From: Apus apus
Lineage: Eukaryota > Chordata > Aves > Apodiformes > Apodidae
Assembly: GCF_020740795.1 (NCBI RefSeq)
Contig: NC_067285.1
Span: forward strand, 40,956,511-41,020,510
DNA: 64,000 nt
Direction of reading: 5' to 3'
Shown: in pieces, positions 23,340 through 36,021 of the stretch
Layout: the number at the start of each line of letters is the position of its first letter
Numbering within the stretch: the first letter of the stretch is position 1
Position numbers and translations under genes: made by a program
The notes under the pieces: model-generated
Told to the model about the DNA's origin: nothing
The model's input: the letters and a program-made list of their open reading frames with translations, nothing else
Databases searched by the model: none

Positions 23340-23830
23340 CTCTGGAGCCCCCAACACAGAACGACTTGGACCTGTTGGAGTGTGTCCAAAGGAGGCCATG
23401 AAGATGATCAGAGGGCTGGAGCAGCTCTGCTCTGGAGACAGGCTGGGAGAGTTGGGGCTGTCCAGCCTGGAGAAGAGAAGGCTCCAAAGGGACCTCATAG
23501 TGACCTTCCAGCACCTGAAAGGGGCCTGTAAGAAGGCTGGGGAAGAGCTGTTCCCAGGGCATAGGACAAGGGGTGATGGTTTCAAGCTAGAGATGGGTGG
23601 ATTGAGGTTGGACATGAGGAAGAAGTTCTTTACTATGAGGGTGGTGGATCCCTGGAACAGGTTGCCTGGAGAAGAAGTGGTGGAGGCCCCATCCCTGGAG
23701 ACATTCAAGGTCAGGCTTGGTGGGGCTGTGAGCAACCTGTTCTAGTGTGAGATGTCCCTGCTTATTGTAGGGGGGCAGGACTAGATGGCCTTTAGAGGTC
23801 CCTTCCAACCCAAGGCATTCAGTGATTCCA
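23340..23830 (+). mobile_element. CR1 LINE 3' fragment
   Basis: About 490 bp from CTCTGGAGCCCCCAACACAG to CATTCAGTGATTCC. Its tail (ACTAGATGGCCTTTAGAGGT) matches the subfamily of the copies at 26801 and 30445. Confidence 0.9.
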
Positions 23831-24592
23831 AACATGAAGAGAACAAGATGCTGAGGGGAGATCAATACCTTGCAGACTGCAGCTTTAGTGTGACAGTGGC
23901 TGGTGGGTTTCATTGCAGTCCCACTGCCTCTTGGAGGTAGCTCTGGTCACTGGATTAGTCCTGGGGAGAGGGGAGCAAAGGGGCACTGAGGTGGGTGAGC
24001 TGGGAGGGGAATAAGCAGGCAGCCTGCTTTTCCTGGGGTGACAGGGACCTTCTAGAGAGAAGCAAGAAGCCAGAAAGACTTCTGCCATTAAGTATCTATC
24101 CTCTCTAGTTCCCCAGCTCCAGAAACACAGGAAGGCATTTACATGGGCTCATTTCTCCTTTAGGTAAAGATCTGGGGTTAGAGAAGGCTTGATGTAGTAG
24201 AGCTGGTTTGAGATCTATGTCTGACTGGTCCTCAGTCAATTTCTTGCATTTTTACACAAATCTATCTCACCTCTTTTGTTCCTTATTTTTTGAGTGAAGG
24301 CTTCCTGGATGACTCCAGGTGGTTGTGTTTACTCTGGACATTCAAGATGAGTCTTGCATAGTAAAACTTTGCTTTATATTCATTTCGTTTTCTAGTTATT
24401 GGCTCTTATTTAAAGAACTTGGTTTGATCATTTTCTTGCCACTGCAGAAACTCCTTGGTGAATTATACTGTTCTGTTATACAAGTGTTTCCATTGCCTTC
24501 TGCCTAAAGGAAGTGAGGATAAGGGGGTAGAGCATTCTTTTGATAGACTTTTTAAATGTCTGTTCTGGTATGTTTTATTAAAAGGGTTTACA

Positions 24593-25068
24593 GGAAAGAC
24601 ATGGATCTGTTGGAGTGGGTCCAGAGAAAGACCATGAAGATGCTCAGAGGGCTGGAGCAGCTCTGCTCTGGAGACAGGCTGGGAGAGTTGGGGTGTTCAG
24701 CCTGGAGAAGAGAAGGCTCCAGGGAGACCTTAGAGCACCTTCCAGTGCCTGAAGGGGCTCCAGGAAAGCTGGGGAGGAGCTTGGGACAAGGGCTTGTAGT
24801 GAGAGGACATGGGGGAATGGATTGAAACTGGAAGAGGGGAGATTGAGGTGAGACATGAGGAGGAAATTCTTCCCCATGAGGGCAGGGAGGCACTGGCCCA
24901 GGTTGCCCAGGGAGGCTGTTGATGCCCCATCCCTGGAGGTGTTCAAGGCCAGGCTGGATGGGGCTTGGAGCAACCTGGTCTGGTGGGAGGTGTCCTTGCT
25001 CACGGCAGGCAAGTTGGAACCTAGTCATCTTTAAGGTCACTTTCCAACCTTAACCATTCTATCATACT
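24593..25068 (+). mobile_element. CR1 LINE 3' fragment
   Basis: About 475 bp from GAAAGACATGGATCTGTTGG to TTAACCATTCTATCATACT. Confidence 0.9.
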
Positions 25069-25448
25069 CTGTTTTAATCACAGACTGGTATTAATTTCCA
25101 AGTGCTCTTCCCTAGTGCTATAGCAACAACTTCCTGCCTGAACAAATTATACTGTTTTCAGTGCTGAAATCCAAAAATAGTTATGGGGAGAGGAGTCAAA
25201 TTGTAGTTTTACCATGTGATGAGGTGGTGGGAAGGAGAAGGATGCTGCACCTTCTCCCTGCATCAGTATGGATGCCTTGTCTCCCTGTGCTCAGAGGGAA
25301 GCAGGATCCAGATGTGGAGCAAAGAAAGCTCTGTGGAGCCACCAGCTTGCAGGGAGCTGGGAATGTTGCCTGTCTTCTCCCAGCTCCTGAGGTCCACAGC
25401 CAGAACAAAAGCAGCCTGTAAGCAGCACCACATATTGTAGAGTAAGAT

Positions 25449-25802
25449 CACAGAGTCATAGAATGGTTTTGGTTGGAGAAGACCTTTAAGATCATCAAGT
25501 CTGAGCATTAACCCATCACTGCCAAGGCCACCTCTAAACCATGTCCCCAAGTACCTCATCTACATGTCTTAAATCCCTCCAGTGACTCCACCACTGCCCT
25601 GGGCAGCCTGTGCCAGTGCCTGACAGCCTTTCAGGTAGGTGTAGAGTGCAATCAGGTCTCTCCTCAGCCTCTTTTTCTCCAGGCTAAACACCTGCAGTTC
25701 CCTCACTCCAGGCCCTTCAACAGCTTGGTTGCCCTTCTCTAACACACTCCAGCCCCTTAGTGTCCTTCTTGTAGTGAGGGGCCCAGAACTGAACATGATG
25801 CT
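25449..25802 (-). mobile_element. CR1 LINE 3' fragment, distinct subfamily
   Basis: About 355 bp: ATAGAATGGTTTTGGTTGGA, then CCACTGCCCTGGGCAGCCTG and GAGGGGCCCAGAACTGAAC. The central part differs from the other copies here, indicating another CR1 subfamily. Confidence 0.85.
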
Positions 25803-26800
25803 GGCCTGGGGGCTACCTGGTATGGCAGGTAACAGCATGGGCTGCTTTTCCTGATGGATCTATCTTGGAAAACAGGTTTTTTTGAAAAGTTCCCAAAAGT
25901 GGGTGTTTTTTTTTGATGATGCCTGTTCAAGCCCAGCATTTGTGTTAATGCTCAGCCAGCTGTCACTGCCTTTATTTTGGGTTTTAGTTTCAGTAAAAGG
26001 AAAACAAAACAGGGAGGAGAATCAAGCCCAAACCTCCCTTAATTCCATTTATGTTTCAGGTGTGTGACTGGATGTTGGAGTAGAAAGATTGGAGCTTACC
26101 TGCTGGAGGACATGAGTCAAAGAGAAGCCAGCTGTGGGCACGGGCAGGGTGTGAACCTGGGCTGGGGAGTGAAGTGCTTAAGCCCATGGTGCTGAGAGGA
26201 GTTCAAGGTGAGAAGGATCAGGTTTTGTGACTCTGGCCTGGTTTCTTCAGCAAGGAGAGCCTAGGCCCTGCTGAAGGCTGAGGGTGCCCTGGCACATGAG
26301 CTGGGATGATCCTTCCAGGAATCCTCCTGCCCTGTGTGGCAGGGTGGAAGGAGGAAGTCCTTTCATGGCCCTGCGTTCCCTTTTGGGCTGCTTCTGGAGA
26401 GGTGTCTGGCCCAAGGCAGAGGTGGTGACGCCACTTCCTTATGGAAAGCCACAAAGTGGACCCTGTAATTACCTCTGGGCAGAGCAGGGCTGCTCCCACA
26501 GCATGGGCACCTTACAGACAGCATGTGTGACGTGGGGAGGTGGGCAGTGCTGGAGCTGGCAGACACTTCATGAGGCACAAATGCTAGAAGCCCTCAGGAA
26601 AGCTTTTGTCAATGACTTGAGCCCTGAATTACTGAAAAAAAGAAAACTGCAGGGGAGTGTGGGGTACCTGCTCCATCTGTGGGACCACACAGTTGGAGAA
26701 CAGGCAGCAGCAATTCTTGACCCTGCTTCCCCAGCCAACACCTTGCCTGGGTTTGTTTGCATCAGTCTTCCCTGCTTCATTATCAAATGTATCTTTCCCT
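25803..26800. other. Intergenic, no feature seen
   Basis: Overlapping open frames at 26284-26814 and their antisense show no recognisable protein signature. Confidence 0.5.
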
Positions 26801-27140
26801 CTTCCAGTACCTGAAGGGGCTCCAGGAAAGCTGGGGAGGAACTGTTTACAAGGGCTTGTAGTGAGAGGACAAGGGGTGATGGTTTTAAGCTGGAAGAGGG
26901 GAGATTTAGGTTAGACATGAGGAAGAAATTATTTACAGTGAGGGTGGTGAAGCACTGGAACAGGCTGCCCAGAGAGGTGCTGGAGGCCCCATCCCTGGAG
27001 AGATTCAAGGTCAGGCTTGACCAGGCTCTGACCAACCTGATCTAGTTAAAAAGATCCCTGTGCACTGCAGGGGGGCTGGACTAGGTGGCCTTTAAAGGTC
27101 CTTTCCAACCTCAGACATTCTGTGGTTCTATGATTCTGTA
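26801..27140 (+). mobile_element. CR1 LINE 3' fragment
   Basis: About 340 bp from CTTCCAGTACCTGAAGGGGC to TGTGGTTCTATGATTCTGTA, with an intact tip. Confidence 0.9.
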
Positions 27141-30100
27141 TTTTTTTGTTTTGACTAGCTATGCAGAAGTGTGAATTCTGTGCCTGAGGGGAGTTGCTTA
27201 TCCAGTATTAATTTCTGAGAAGCTTTTCAAAAAACATTTCTGCTTGTGTTATCTCCTGTGCATCATTCTTCTATGCATTCAGCAGGCAGATGGAAAGCAT
27301 TGTGTGACATAGAGGGGTCACCAGCAGGAATAGTGAGGAGCAAACAGCCCAAGTCAAAAGGCTGTGATGAGCACTTGCAATCATATCAAGTAACTCCTTT
27401 CAGGTGGCCCACTGGATCCAGCTGGAAGGTTAACAGAGTGTGAATATACTTGTCTAGCAGAATTAGTCTGTCCTGCAAGACTTCATTCTGTCGTTTGCAG
27501 TGTGCTGAGTAAGGTTGATTGGGACAGGATTGCAAAGAACCACTGGAGGGGAAAGAAAAAGCTTTATTCATGAATAGATCAAACATGGAGGAGTGTTGAA
27601 GTCATGGTGTTGTTGAGTGAATGATTGATCCAGCCCTACACCAGGTGTGTGGGTTGGGTAAATGGATTTCTGGGGTGAATAGATAGAAGGTCTTCTACAT
27701 CTAGGTCTGAAAAGCAGTTAAGATTTATTTCATCTTGCAATCCATGTGCATCAGAAATGCTGGTTGCTCTCTCAGGACCAGGGGTGGCTGCTGGGAAGTG
27801 CTGGGGTGGTGTTCCTGAGCACAGCCTCCCTGCAAAATGCACACCATCACTTTGGCTTGCTGGTCCAGTGCTTGGACTGGTTTATCACCTACAATCCCTC
27901 ATGCTTTTTTCAGGAAAATTATTTCCAGTTTATCTATCTAGGTTTTCCTTTGTCCCTCTGACATTCAAAACACTGCTGCCTTCCCATCCCCTCCCCTCTC
28001 TTCCCTAGTGTTTATACACCCTTTTAGGAACCAAGGAGCATCTCCTTGGATTTAATACTTGTTTCTTACTAAAAATGGTTTAATATAAGCATGTAGATTC
28101 CTAGGTAATGTAGAATAACTTCTGTGGGATTGGTTTTGTATAGACCTTGATACAACATGGAATATCTTGAAAGTTAGAGGATGACATGTCCTATATAGGA
28201 GCTGCAGGACTGATGTAATTATAGTCAATAGTTTGATCACCAAGTGAAGAGGATTTGCCAAAACACCTGGGAAATGCCTTGAGGGATTGTTAAGCATTTT
28301 GAAAATGTAAATGAGGCAGTTCCTGATTAATTAACTAGAAGCAACACAGCCTTTCTGGCTGGAAAGGTTGTTGAAGGGCAGTGATGGGGGCTCCTTAGCC
28401 ACTGCCAAGCTGCAGGCTTCGTGCCTTACTGGAGTGTTGGTGGGTAAGAAAGGACACATCTGGATTCTTCCTTTCTCTTCCTCCTCTGTCCTTCATACTC
28501 CAAGGAAGCAGGCAACTTCAGGCTTTCTGTTCTCCTGCTTTTTCTACCCACAGCATCTTTTCCTGGCAGGTTTGACTCCCCTCTCTGCTGCAGGCCGAGC
28601 AGTCAGGCTGTGTGTGGTGTGGGTGCTGTGCTAAAATTGCTCAGCACCAGGGGAAACTTGACTAATGCACCCTATGGTCCTACAGGTGGGCTTGGTTTGG
28701 GGTTTAAACAATGAAGGTGTAATTACTTTGCAAGCACAGGAGGAAATTTGCATGTAAAGAATAAGCCAATGACTGTTGGAAAGCACTTCTGTCCCAGAGT
28801 TTTAATAACTTCCTTCTTGCTTTAATTTTTTTGTGGTTGTATTAGTTAAGATTTCTCTGGTTTGTTTTTTTTTCCAATTCTTTGTAGTAGTTTTTTGTGT
28901 CACTTTTTAATTTTTTTCAAGTTATTAACATTTTGAAGATGGAAAAATAGCTAAGTCAGGCCAAGGAAAAGCACCTTGTCAGCGTTACGGGAGAACATCT
29001 CAGCTCAAGCATTTCAGAGATTTAGCTCATTGCAAACTGGACTAACTTGGAGATAGATTTTTACCATCCCAAGCCAAACCAAGGGTGGTCTGGTAACCCT
29101 CTCTCCAGTGGGACCTGGCACAGGACACATCTGCAGGGGGTGTGCAAACCTTGTCACGAGAGATGGGGCAGGCTTCACAGGGGCAGGAAGAGTGAGATGG
29201 GGACCCTCTTTCTCTGTTGTTCTCTGCTGCAGCTGTGCATTCTGCACACCCAGAGGACTGGCTGAAGGCCAGGCTGCCCCAGCTCATAGTTCCTCAGCAT
29301 CTTCACAGGGTGAAACGTGTTGAAATGGCTGCTGGTTTCTTGCCCTGGGCCGTGTTGATGGTGTCTACCAGCTTTTCCAGGCTTCCAGGGGACTGTGGTA
29401 ATTATTCCTATTTGGCTACACCAAGCAGTGATAAATTTAGTTCAAATGAGCCACAAGGACAGTACAGGAACCAGAGGAGTGCTGACTGCCCTCCAGGAGA
29501 TGCCTGGCTCTCTCTACAGGTGCCTCCATCCCTGGAGCTGCCAACCCTGCCCTGACCTCTCTGCCCACTCCAGGCAGCTTGTGCCTCTTGCTTCACCTGT
29601 TCACACTCATGCAGTCCCTGTTTCATGCAATCATTTCAACCAGTCTTTTCCTTCTGATGTGTTTTGGGTTGTTTTTTTTTTTCCCCTCCAACAAGAAATG
29701 AGGGTACTGTGAAGCATCTGAGATCTGACAGGCAGGCATGGTGCAGCTGGCCCCTGAGGGTGGTGAGACATTGGGACAGGTTGCCCAGGGAGGCACAGAG
29801 GAGGTCACACAGATCTGGATGGCACAAGGTGCCAGGCCAGCTATGACTTGCAGCTGCAATGGGCATGACGTGAAGACCATGTACTGCTCCATGCAATGAG
29901 GAGAAGCACAAGCTGCAAAGCTGTGTAGAACAGGTACCACACCTGGGAGCCTTTATCCCAAACAGATCATCAAGGCTGTGTCCTGCTTTGGTAGCTCCCC
30001 TGCCCTGGTGGTGAGGAGGGATGGGGGCTGTGGAGGGACCAGCCTTGTCCTGTCCCCAGAAATGTAGGTGCAAGGGGCTGAGCAGCCTCCATTTGTACTT

Positions 30101-30444
30101 CTTGGCTGCTGCAAGTATTAGGGAAGGGGCTTTTGCATGTGCTGGTTTAGTGTGCCTGGAAACCAGCAGCTGGCAGGGTGGTGTGTTGCTCTGAGAAGGG
30201 TGGTATGAAAATGCTGGAAATGGGAGGGAAGGGAGCACAGGGCTGGCATGGGACGTGGGGAAGAGGGGTGTGGGGAAATGGCCTTGCATGTGTGTTGGGA
30301 AAGAGCATGGTGCATCTTGTTGGTGGGACAACACCAGCATGCTGGTCTCCTTCCCTCAGCAGTGTCAAGGAGCCTTCAAGCTGTGATGTGTTTCAGCCTG
30401 AAATAGGGCAAAAGATTGGGGCCTTAAAAGTCCTTGTTTTAGAA
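27141..30444. other. Intergenic, almost empty
   Basis: 3.3 kb with no gene recognised. A 45-bp CR1-like scrap (GACATTGGGACAGGTTGCCC) sits near 29760-29800. Homopolymer T tracts lie at about 28860-28930 and 29670-29682. Confidence 0.5.
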
Positions 30445-30850
30445 GCATAGAATCCCTGAATGTCTTGGGTTGGAAGGGACCTCTAAAGGCCATCTAGTCC
30501 TGCCCCCCTGCAACAATCAGGGACATCTCACACTAGACCAGGTTGCTTAGAGCCCCATCAAGCCTGACCTTGAATGTCTCCAGGGATGGGGCCTCCACCA
30601 CCTCTCTAGGCAACCTGTTCCAGGGATCCACCACCCTCATAGTAAAGAACTTTTTCCTCATGTCCAACCTCAATCTACCCTTCTCTAGCTTGAAACCATC
30701 ACCTCTTGTCTTATCATTACATGCCCTGTGAACAGCTCTTCCCCAGCCTTCTAACAGGCCCCTTTCAGGTGTTGGAAGGTCACTATGAGGTCCCCTTGGA
30801 GTCTTTTCTTCAGGCTGAACAACTCCAACTCCTTCAGCCTTTTCTCTGGC
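30445..30850 (-). mobile_element. CR1 LINE 3' fragment
   Basis: About 405 bp, tip at left (CATAGAATCCCTGAATGTCT), with CTAAAGGCCATCTAGTCCTG. Confidence 0.9.
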
Positions 30851-31381
30851 TGTAAAAGAAACTTCATGGTAGACACTTAAGGATGAGTTAATGAGATTAC
30901 CCCTGTGCTGCCAGGGAGCAAGGGGAGAGGGCAGTTTGTCTTATGCAGGGGTCTAGAGTTAGGAGGGCCCTGTATGTGCCTGTAATTCAGGGCTCAGGGT
31001 CCTACAACATGAGGGTTATTTTCCAAGTGAGGAGAAAGAACAAATTTTAAAGGCTTAGCAGGAGCCAAACTGGTGCACGCCTCCACATTGTGAAGAACAT
31101 GCTGGGGACTTCCATCTGCTGCTTATCACAGAACTGTAACTGTCAGCCTTGCTGTCAGGGGGATGTGAAATATCAGTGCTGCTCTTCCAACTCCTAAAAT
31201 GTCATCAGCAGCTACTGCGTGATGTGTGGCATTAATGCTGTGAAAAGCAGGTGGTGATATTTCCTCAGGCTACAGAAAGAGGCATGATGGACACCCCTTG
31301 CATGTCCAGAGGAGCTGAGGCCAGGCTGCTGCTCCTCACTGTGCCTGCAGCTGCCAGCCCTGGCCTGTCCACCCAGCTGAG

Positions 31382-31900
31382 AATTATCCCCCTGGGTTCT
31401 GCTCTGGTGAGACCCCACCTGGAGTGCTGTGTCCAGTTCTGGAGCCCCCAACATAAGCAGGACCTGGAGCTCCTGGAGAGAGTCCAGAGGAGGCCATGGA
31501 GATGATCCAAGGGCTGGAGCAGCTCTGCTCTGGAGACAGGCTGGGAGAGTTGGGGTGTTCAGCCTGGAGAAGAGAAGGCTCCAGGGAGACCTTAGAGCAC
31601 CTTCCAGTGCCTGAAGGGGCTCCAGGAAAGCTGGGGAGGGGCTTGGGACAAGGGCAGGGAGGGAGAGGACAAGGGGGAATGGATTAAAACTGGAAGAAGG
31701 AGATTGAGGTGAGACATGAGGAGGAAATTCTTGTGTGTGAGGGTGGGGAGACCCTGGCCCAGGTTGCCCAGGGAAGCTGTGGCTGCCCCATCCCTGGCAG
31801 TGTTGAAGGGCAGGCTGGATGGGGCTTGGAGCAGCCTGGTCTCTTGGGAGGTGTCCCTGCCCATGCAGGAGGGTTGGGACTGGATGATCTTTAAAGTCAA
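31382..31900 (+). mobile_element. CR1 LINE 3' fragment lacking its last bases
   Basis: About 520 bp from CCCCCTGGGTTCTGCTCTGG to TGGATGATCTTTAAAGTCAA. The CCAACCCAAACC tip is missing. Confidence 0.9.
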
Positions 31901-34054
31901 ATAAGTACCTTGAACTGAAAAAAACAGAGAATGGTGGTTTTTCTGAACAATATCCATGTCTTGAGTTTTTGCTGATGAGGTGTCTTGCCTGGTGAAGCAG
32001 AGCAGCTGTTCTGTGCCTCCACTGCCAGCTTCTCTGCAGTGCCAACTTCTGTCTTGGTTTTGGCATCTATAATCGCTCCTTCTGTCTGCACTCGGATCTG
32101 TTCCCTGTCTTCATGCGTGCGGCTCAGTCCAACTTGTCACACAGAAGTGAAATTCCTGCATCTTTTTGCCAGCCCTGCCAGTCCTCTCATCTCTGACTCA
32201 GCCACCTCCTCCCCCATCGCCTGAGGGTGCCAGCTTTAGCCTGGCCACCTTCTCCCCATCTCCTTTGCCCCACCATTCTGGTGTCATAACCGTCATCCTA
32301 AATATTATCGTGCTTGGCTTGTTTTTGTTGTTTTTTTACATTTTTGTTTGTTTTACATGTTTGTTTGGCTTATTGTAAGGTTAAAATGTGTGGGCTGGGT
32401 TTTGCTTTCCTTGTAGAACAAAGGCAGAGCTGCTTGGGGCAGCCTGGCTGAGGCTGTGGGGTGGTTTTGGGGGGGGATTTGGGGGACAGACCTTGGTCTC
32501 TCCACCCAGGGCTGTCGGAGGTGGCAGGGACTTGAGACCTGGTTTGGGGTGCTGGCAGAGAGCACTGCTGGGTGTGCTGGTGCCACGGGGAATTCAAAAT
32601 TCAAGGCCACCAGAGGGGTAGGGAGGTGACCTTGAGGTGGCTGGCCAGTGGGGCAGTAAGTGACCAGTGTTCTAAAAGAGCTGGGAAGGCAGAGCTTGGT
32701 GTTTATCCCCTTCTTGCCCAGCGGCGCTTGGATGTGAGGCAGCCTCAGGTTTTTTGGGTTAAATGCAGTTAAATGCAGGTTGGACGTAGAAAAAACAACA
32801 ACAACAACAAAACGTGGCAATTGTTGGAGATGCCTAAAAAAGGGTGGCAACGTGAACTCATATCTGGCTGGGTACAGGGGTATAATTTTCTCGCAGGTCG
32901 AGAGGAAAATACGTCCCATGGTATCTGTGGCAGGAGTTGAGTATGGGAGAGGAGGAAAAAGATCTGGCAAGGGGGGGTTGTGAGTGGCTTGATGGTGCCT
33001 GTCCTGAGGCCAAGGGGCTGTGGGGAGAGCAGAGAGGGTCAGGGTGACACTGGAGTTGTCCCTATGTGGGGGGCATGAAGGAGGAGAAAAAAGGTGCTCC
33101 TCACACTTGGCACCTGTGTGGTCCTTGCACAGTCCTGACACACATGGTCCCCTGGCTAGTAATGATGGGGGGGGGGGGGAAGGCAGGAGAACTTGGAGGA
33201 TGAAAGTCCAAGCAGGCATCCACAGCAGCAGTGTGACAGTGTCACAAGGTGCTCTGTTGAGCTGCAGTGGTGTCACAGTGCAGCTGTTCTGTAGATCAGA
33301 CACATCCTGGACAAATTCAGATACTCTGCAGCTTACAGAGCCCTGGCTCAGTCCTGGCACTGCTCAAGTTTCCTGAAGCCCCTTATTTTGCAGCACCAGC
33401 ATCTCCTGTGAATCTCTGTAAGCCTGCAGCTCCTCCCCATGTCTCCTGGGTTGTACCCCCACCTCTGAGAAATTGAGTCCCTGCAGCAAGGAGCCCCAGC
33501 AGGTGACTGTGCTTTGCCAGGGCATCACAGCAGGGCAGGCCAGGAGCTGTTTGCCACGGAAGGTCAAAGGGGGTTCTTCTGCCATGGTGCATCCCCAGGC
33601 AGGGCTCTGCTGTCTGAAGGCCTCTTTCTTCTACCCAGGGCAGCAGGAACACCTCCTCCCACCTGGGAAGGACATGTAAGTGCTCCTTGCAGAGCATCGA
33701 TGCCATCATTTACACCTCCCCACAGTAAAACCCCTTCTGCTGGCCCCCTCCCCCTGGCTGTGCCCATCACCCGTGGCTTGGCTGTGGGGAGAGCCCAGTT
33801 TGCAGAGCAGATGCTTTGCCTGCTTTGAAGCAAACTGTTTGCACTTGGCATGATTTTATAGCAGAGAGGGGGTGTTGTGGGCATGGAGGATTTAGTGATG
33901 ACCAAATACAAGTAAGGAAGCTGCCCTCTGCCCAGGCTGGGTGAGGGACTGGGGTGTGTGGGTCACCTCCTAAACCCCAAGCAGGTGTGGCTGTACCTCA
34001 TCAGGGTGGGGAGCCTGTGTGTGCATGTGGAGGTCTGCAGATCCCTCCTGTGTT
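31901..34054. other. Intergenic with simple repeats
   Basis: It holds a short A/CAA tract (32791-32812) and a run of 13 G (33167-33179). The 335-codon antisense frame at 32353-33360 is Pro/Ser/Thr-rich and shows no recognised family. Confidence 0.5.
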
Positions 34055-34437
34055 ATCATAGAATGGTTTGTGTTGGAAGGGACCTTCAAGATCATCTAGT
34101 TCCAACCCCCCTGCATGGGCAGGGACACCTCCCACCAGCCCAGGTTGCTCCAAGCTCCATCCAACCTGCCCTTCAACACTGCCAGGGATGGGGCAGCCAC
34201 AGCTTCCCTGGGCAACCTGGGCCAGGGTCTCACCACCTGCACATGCAAGAATTTCCTCCTCATGTCTCACCTCAATCTCCCTCTTCCAGTTTTAATCTAT
34301 CCCCTCTTGTCCTCTCCCTCCCTGCCCTTGTCCCAAGCCCCTCCCCAGCTTTCCTGGAGCCCCTTCAGGCACTGGAAGGTGCTCTAAGGTCTCCCTGGAG
34401 CCTTCTCCTCTCCAGGCTCAACAGCCCAACTCAGAGC
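34055..34437 (-). mobile_element. CR1 LINE 3' fragment
   Basis: About 380 bp, tip at left (ATCATAGAATGGTTTGTGTT), truncated on the right at CAACAGCCCAACTC. Confidence 0.9.
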
Positions 34438-34855
34438 AGGGGCTATTGGCACTGCTGCCTTGCTGCCCTCCTTGGAGTGGGTCATCCACACTGTACCAAG
34501 AAACCCTGGGGAGATGTGGTGCTGGATATACCTTCATCTCTGTGATTGCATGTCCATGTGTCTACATGTCAGTACACATGTCTGTGTTTTCCAGAGCACA
34601 GTTTTCATCCCCTGGCCAGCAGCTGGAAGAAGTGCTGGGGGATCCTCCCTGTGCTCTTCCTTTTAGGATTTCCTTTCTCCCTTGCAGCAGGGTGTGTTTG
34701 GGCATAAACACTAGGCATGACGTTTTGTCCTCCTGCCCCCAGGTGCTGGGGAAGGCACCCCAGGGAGTCCTGGTAGGAGAATGGTCCCACATGGCTTTCA
34801 GCACCCTGGCCCATGGTATGGAGCAGGTGGCTCCTGAGTTCCTGTCTTCAAGGGA

Positions 34856-35021
34856 TGCCACCCCCAGGATGGGGTCTGGCGTTCAGAGGATGCACCCCCA
34901 GGATGGGGTCAGTTTTCCAGAGGATGCACCCCCAGGATGGGGTCCAGTGTTTGGAGGTTGCCACCCCCAGGATGGGGTCCAGTGTTTGGAGGTTGCCACC
35001 CCCAGGATGGGGTCCAGCAGC
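34856..35021. repeat. 34-35-bp minisatellite, five copies
   Basis: The core CCCCCAGGATGGGGTC begins at 34861, 34895, 34929, 34964 and 34999, so the spacing is 34, 34, 35 and 35. The spacers alternate between TTCAGAGGATGCA-like and TGTTTGGAGGTTGCCA-like forms. It lies about 300 bp upstream of the proposed DMP1 leader exon. Confidence 0.92.
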
Positions 35022-35291
35022 CGGCGTGGGACGCCACCCTAGTTGTTTGTGCGTGTCACGGCGGGAAGTGTGTGAAGGGACCAAATTTAGCAGCCCAAAC
35101 CCCAGGCCCTGCAGTCGGTCATTAACTGCCAGCCGCTCTCCTCATCCCCCGACCACAAGGAGCTTTTTTAGGGCTGGTGTCCCAGAGGAGGCTGGAGGAA
35201 GCGTGGGAGGCCAGTTCCTGGTGACACCTCCAGGCACAGCACTGCTGGTGCCATTGGCTGTCCCCTGCCCGGGGCTGGCACTGGCCAGCAG

Positions 35292-35298
35292 TTAAATG
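35292..35298 (+). promoter_or_regulatory. DMP1: Possible TATA-like box of DMP1
   Basis: TTAAATG about 30 bp ahead of a GA/CA-rich segment that could be a short leader exon ending at 35399 before GTAAAG. Position and spacing fit a first exon, but there is no transcript evidence. Confidence 0.3.
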
Positions 35299-35319
35299 CC
35301 TGCCCAGCCACACTGGGAC

Positions 35320-35399
35320 ACTCAGAGCAGGACATCCCAACACAGGCAGCCAGCTCACCCCAGCACCAGAGGAGACACCAGCTTCTACCACACCTCAGG
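35320..35399 (+). other. DMP1: Possible noncoding DMP1 exon 1
   Basis: It ends CACACCTCAGG before donor GTAAAG. The start is a guess from the TATA-like box. SCPP genes generally have one short untranslated leader exon about this far upstream of the signal exon. Confidence 0.35.
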
Positions 35400-35967
35400 G
35401 TAAAGGATTTGTTTTCTTGCAGTTGCTTTGAGGTTGCCTGGAGTGAAAATGGCAATATTTGGGGACGGGGGGCATGTTGTGGAGGTCCTTGAAAGGTTGG
35501 CTGGAAAGCAGGAAGGGCTTGTGAGCTGGGATGCAGGTGTTGCTTCCTGAGGGGAGAAATCAGGAGCGTGGCTCTTTGCTCCATGGCACTTGGGGTGCAG
35601 GGTGCAGTGCCATTAGTGGTACAGTGCCTCCTGTCGTGGCCACCAAGCTCAGCTGGGTGGTGGGTGATGTTGCTGTGGCAAGAGAGAATTTGGAGCTTTC
35701 TTGTGCTCTTATCGATGCTTAGACACAAAACCAACCAAACTGCACAAACGTGGCCAAGTATTTCGAATCCCAAAGCGAAGGGCAATTCCTGCACAGGACG
35801 GGCCAGGAGGTGGTACAAGGACAAATCCTTGGCTCGTTTGATGACCAGTCTGACCATCACGTGCTGGCACAGGGAGGCTGTATGAGTTGGAAAGGCTTAG
35901 TGGGGCCAGGTTGCAGCCAGAGGCAGGTGTGAACACTTTGTTCCCTGTTGCAGGTTCCACCACCACC

Positions 35968-36021
35968 ATGAGGGCTGTGTTCCTGGTGCTGCTCCTCTGG
36001 GCCGTAGCCTGGGCTCACCCT
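35968..36021 (+). CDS. DMP1: DMP1 signal-peptide exon
   Basis: 18 codons, MRAVFLVLLLWAVAWAHP, donor GTAAGT. The exon begins at 35954 after TTGCAG, so 14 bases are untranslated. Confidence 0.95.

Noticed and set aside
19230-31957. Recurring frames with [18 protein letters not shown] or [21 protein letters not shown] sequence
   Set aside because: They recur in every CR1 tail on one strand or the other, so they come from the 3' region of CR1 and are not a gene family.
32353-33360. 335-codon minus-strand frame, Pro/Ser/Thr-rich
   Set aside because: No recognised domain, no codon or splice signature, and it crosses a G13 run and a CAA tract. Considered and rejected as a DSPP relic because it has no Ser-Asp repeats.
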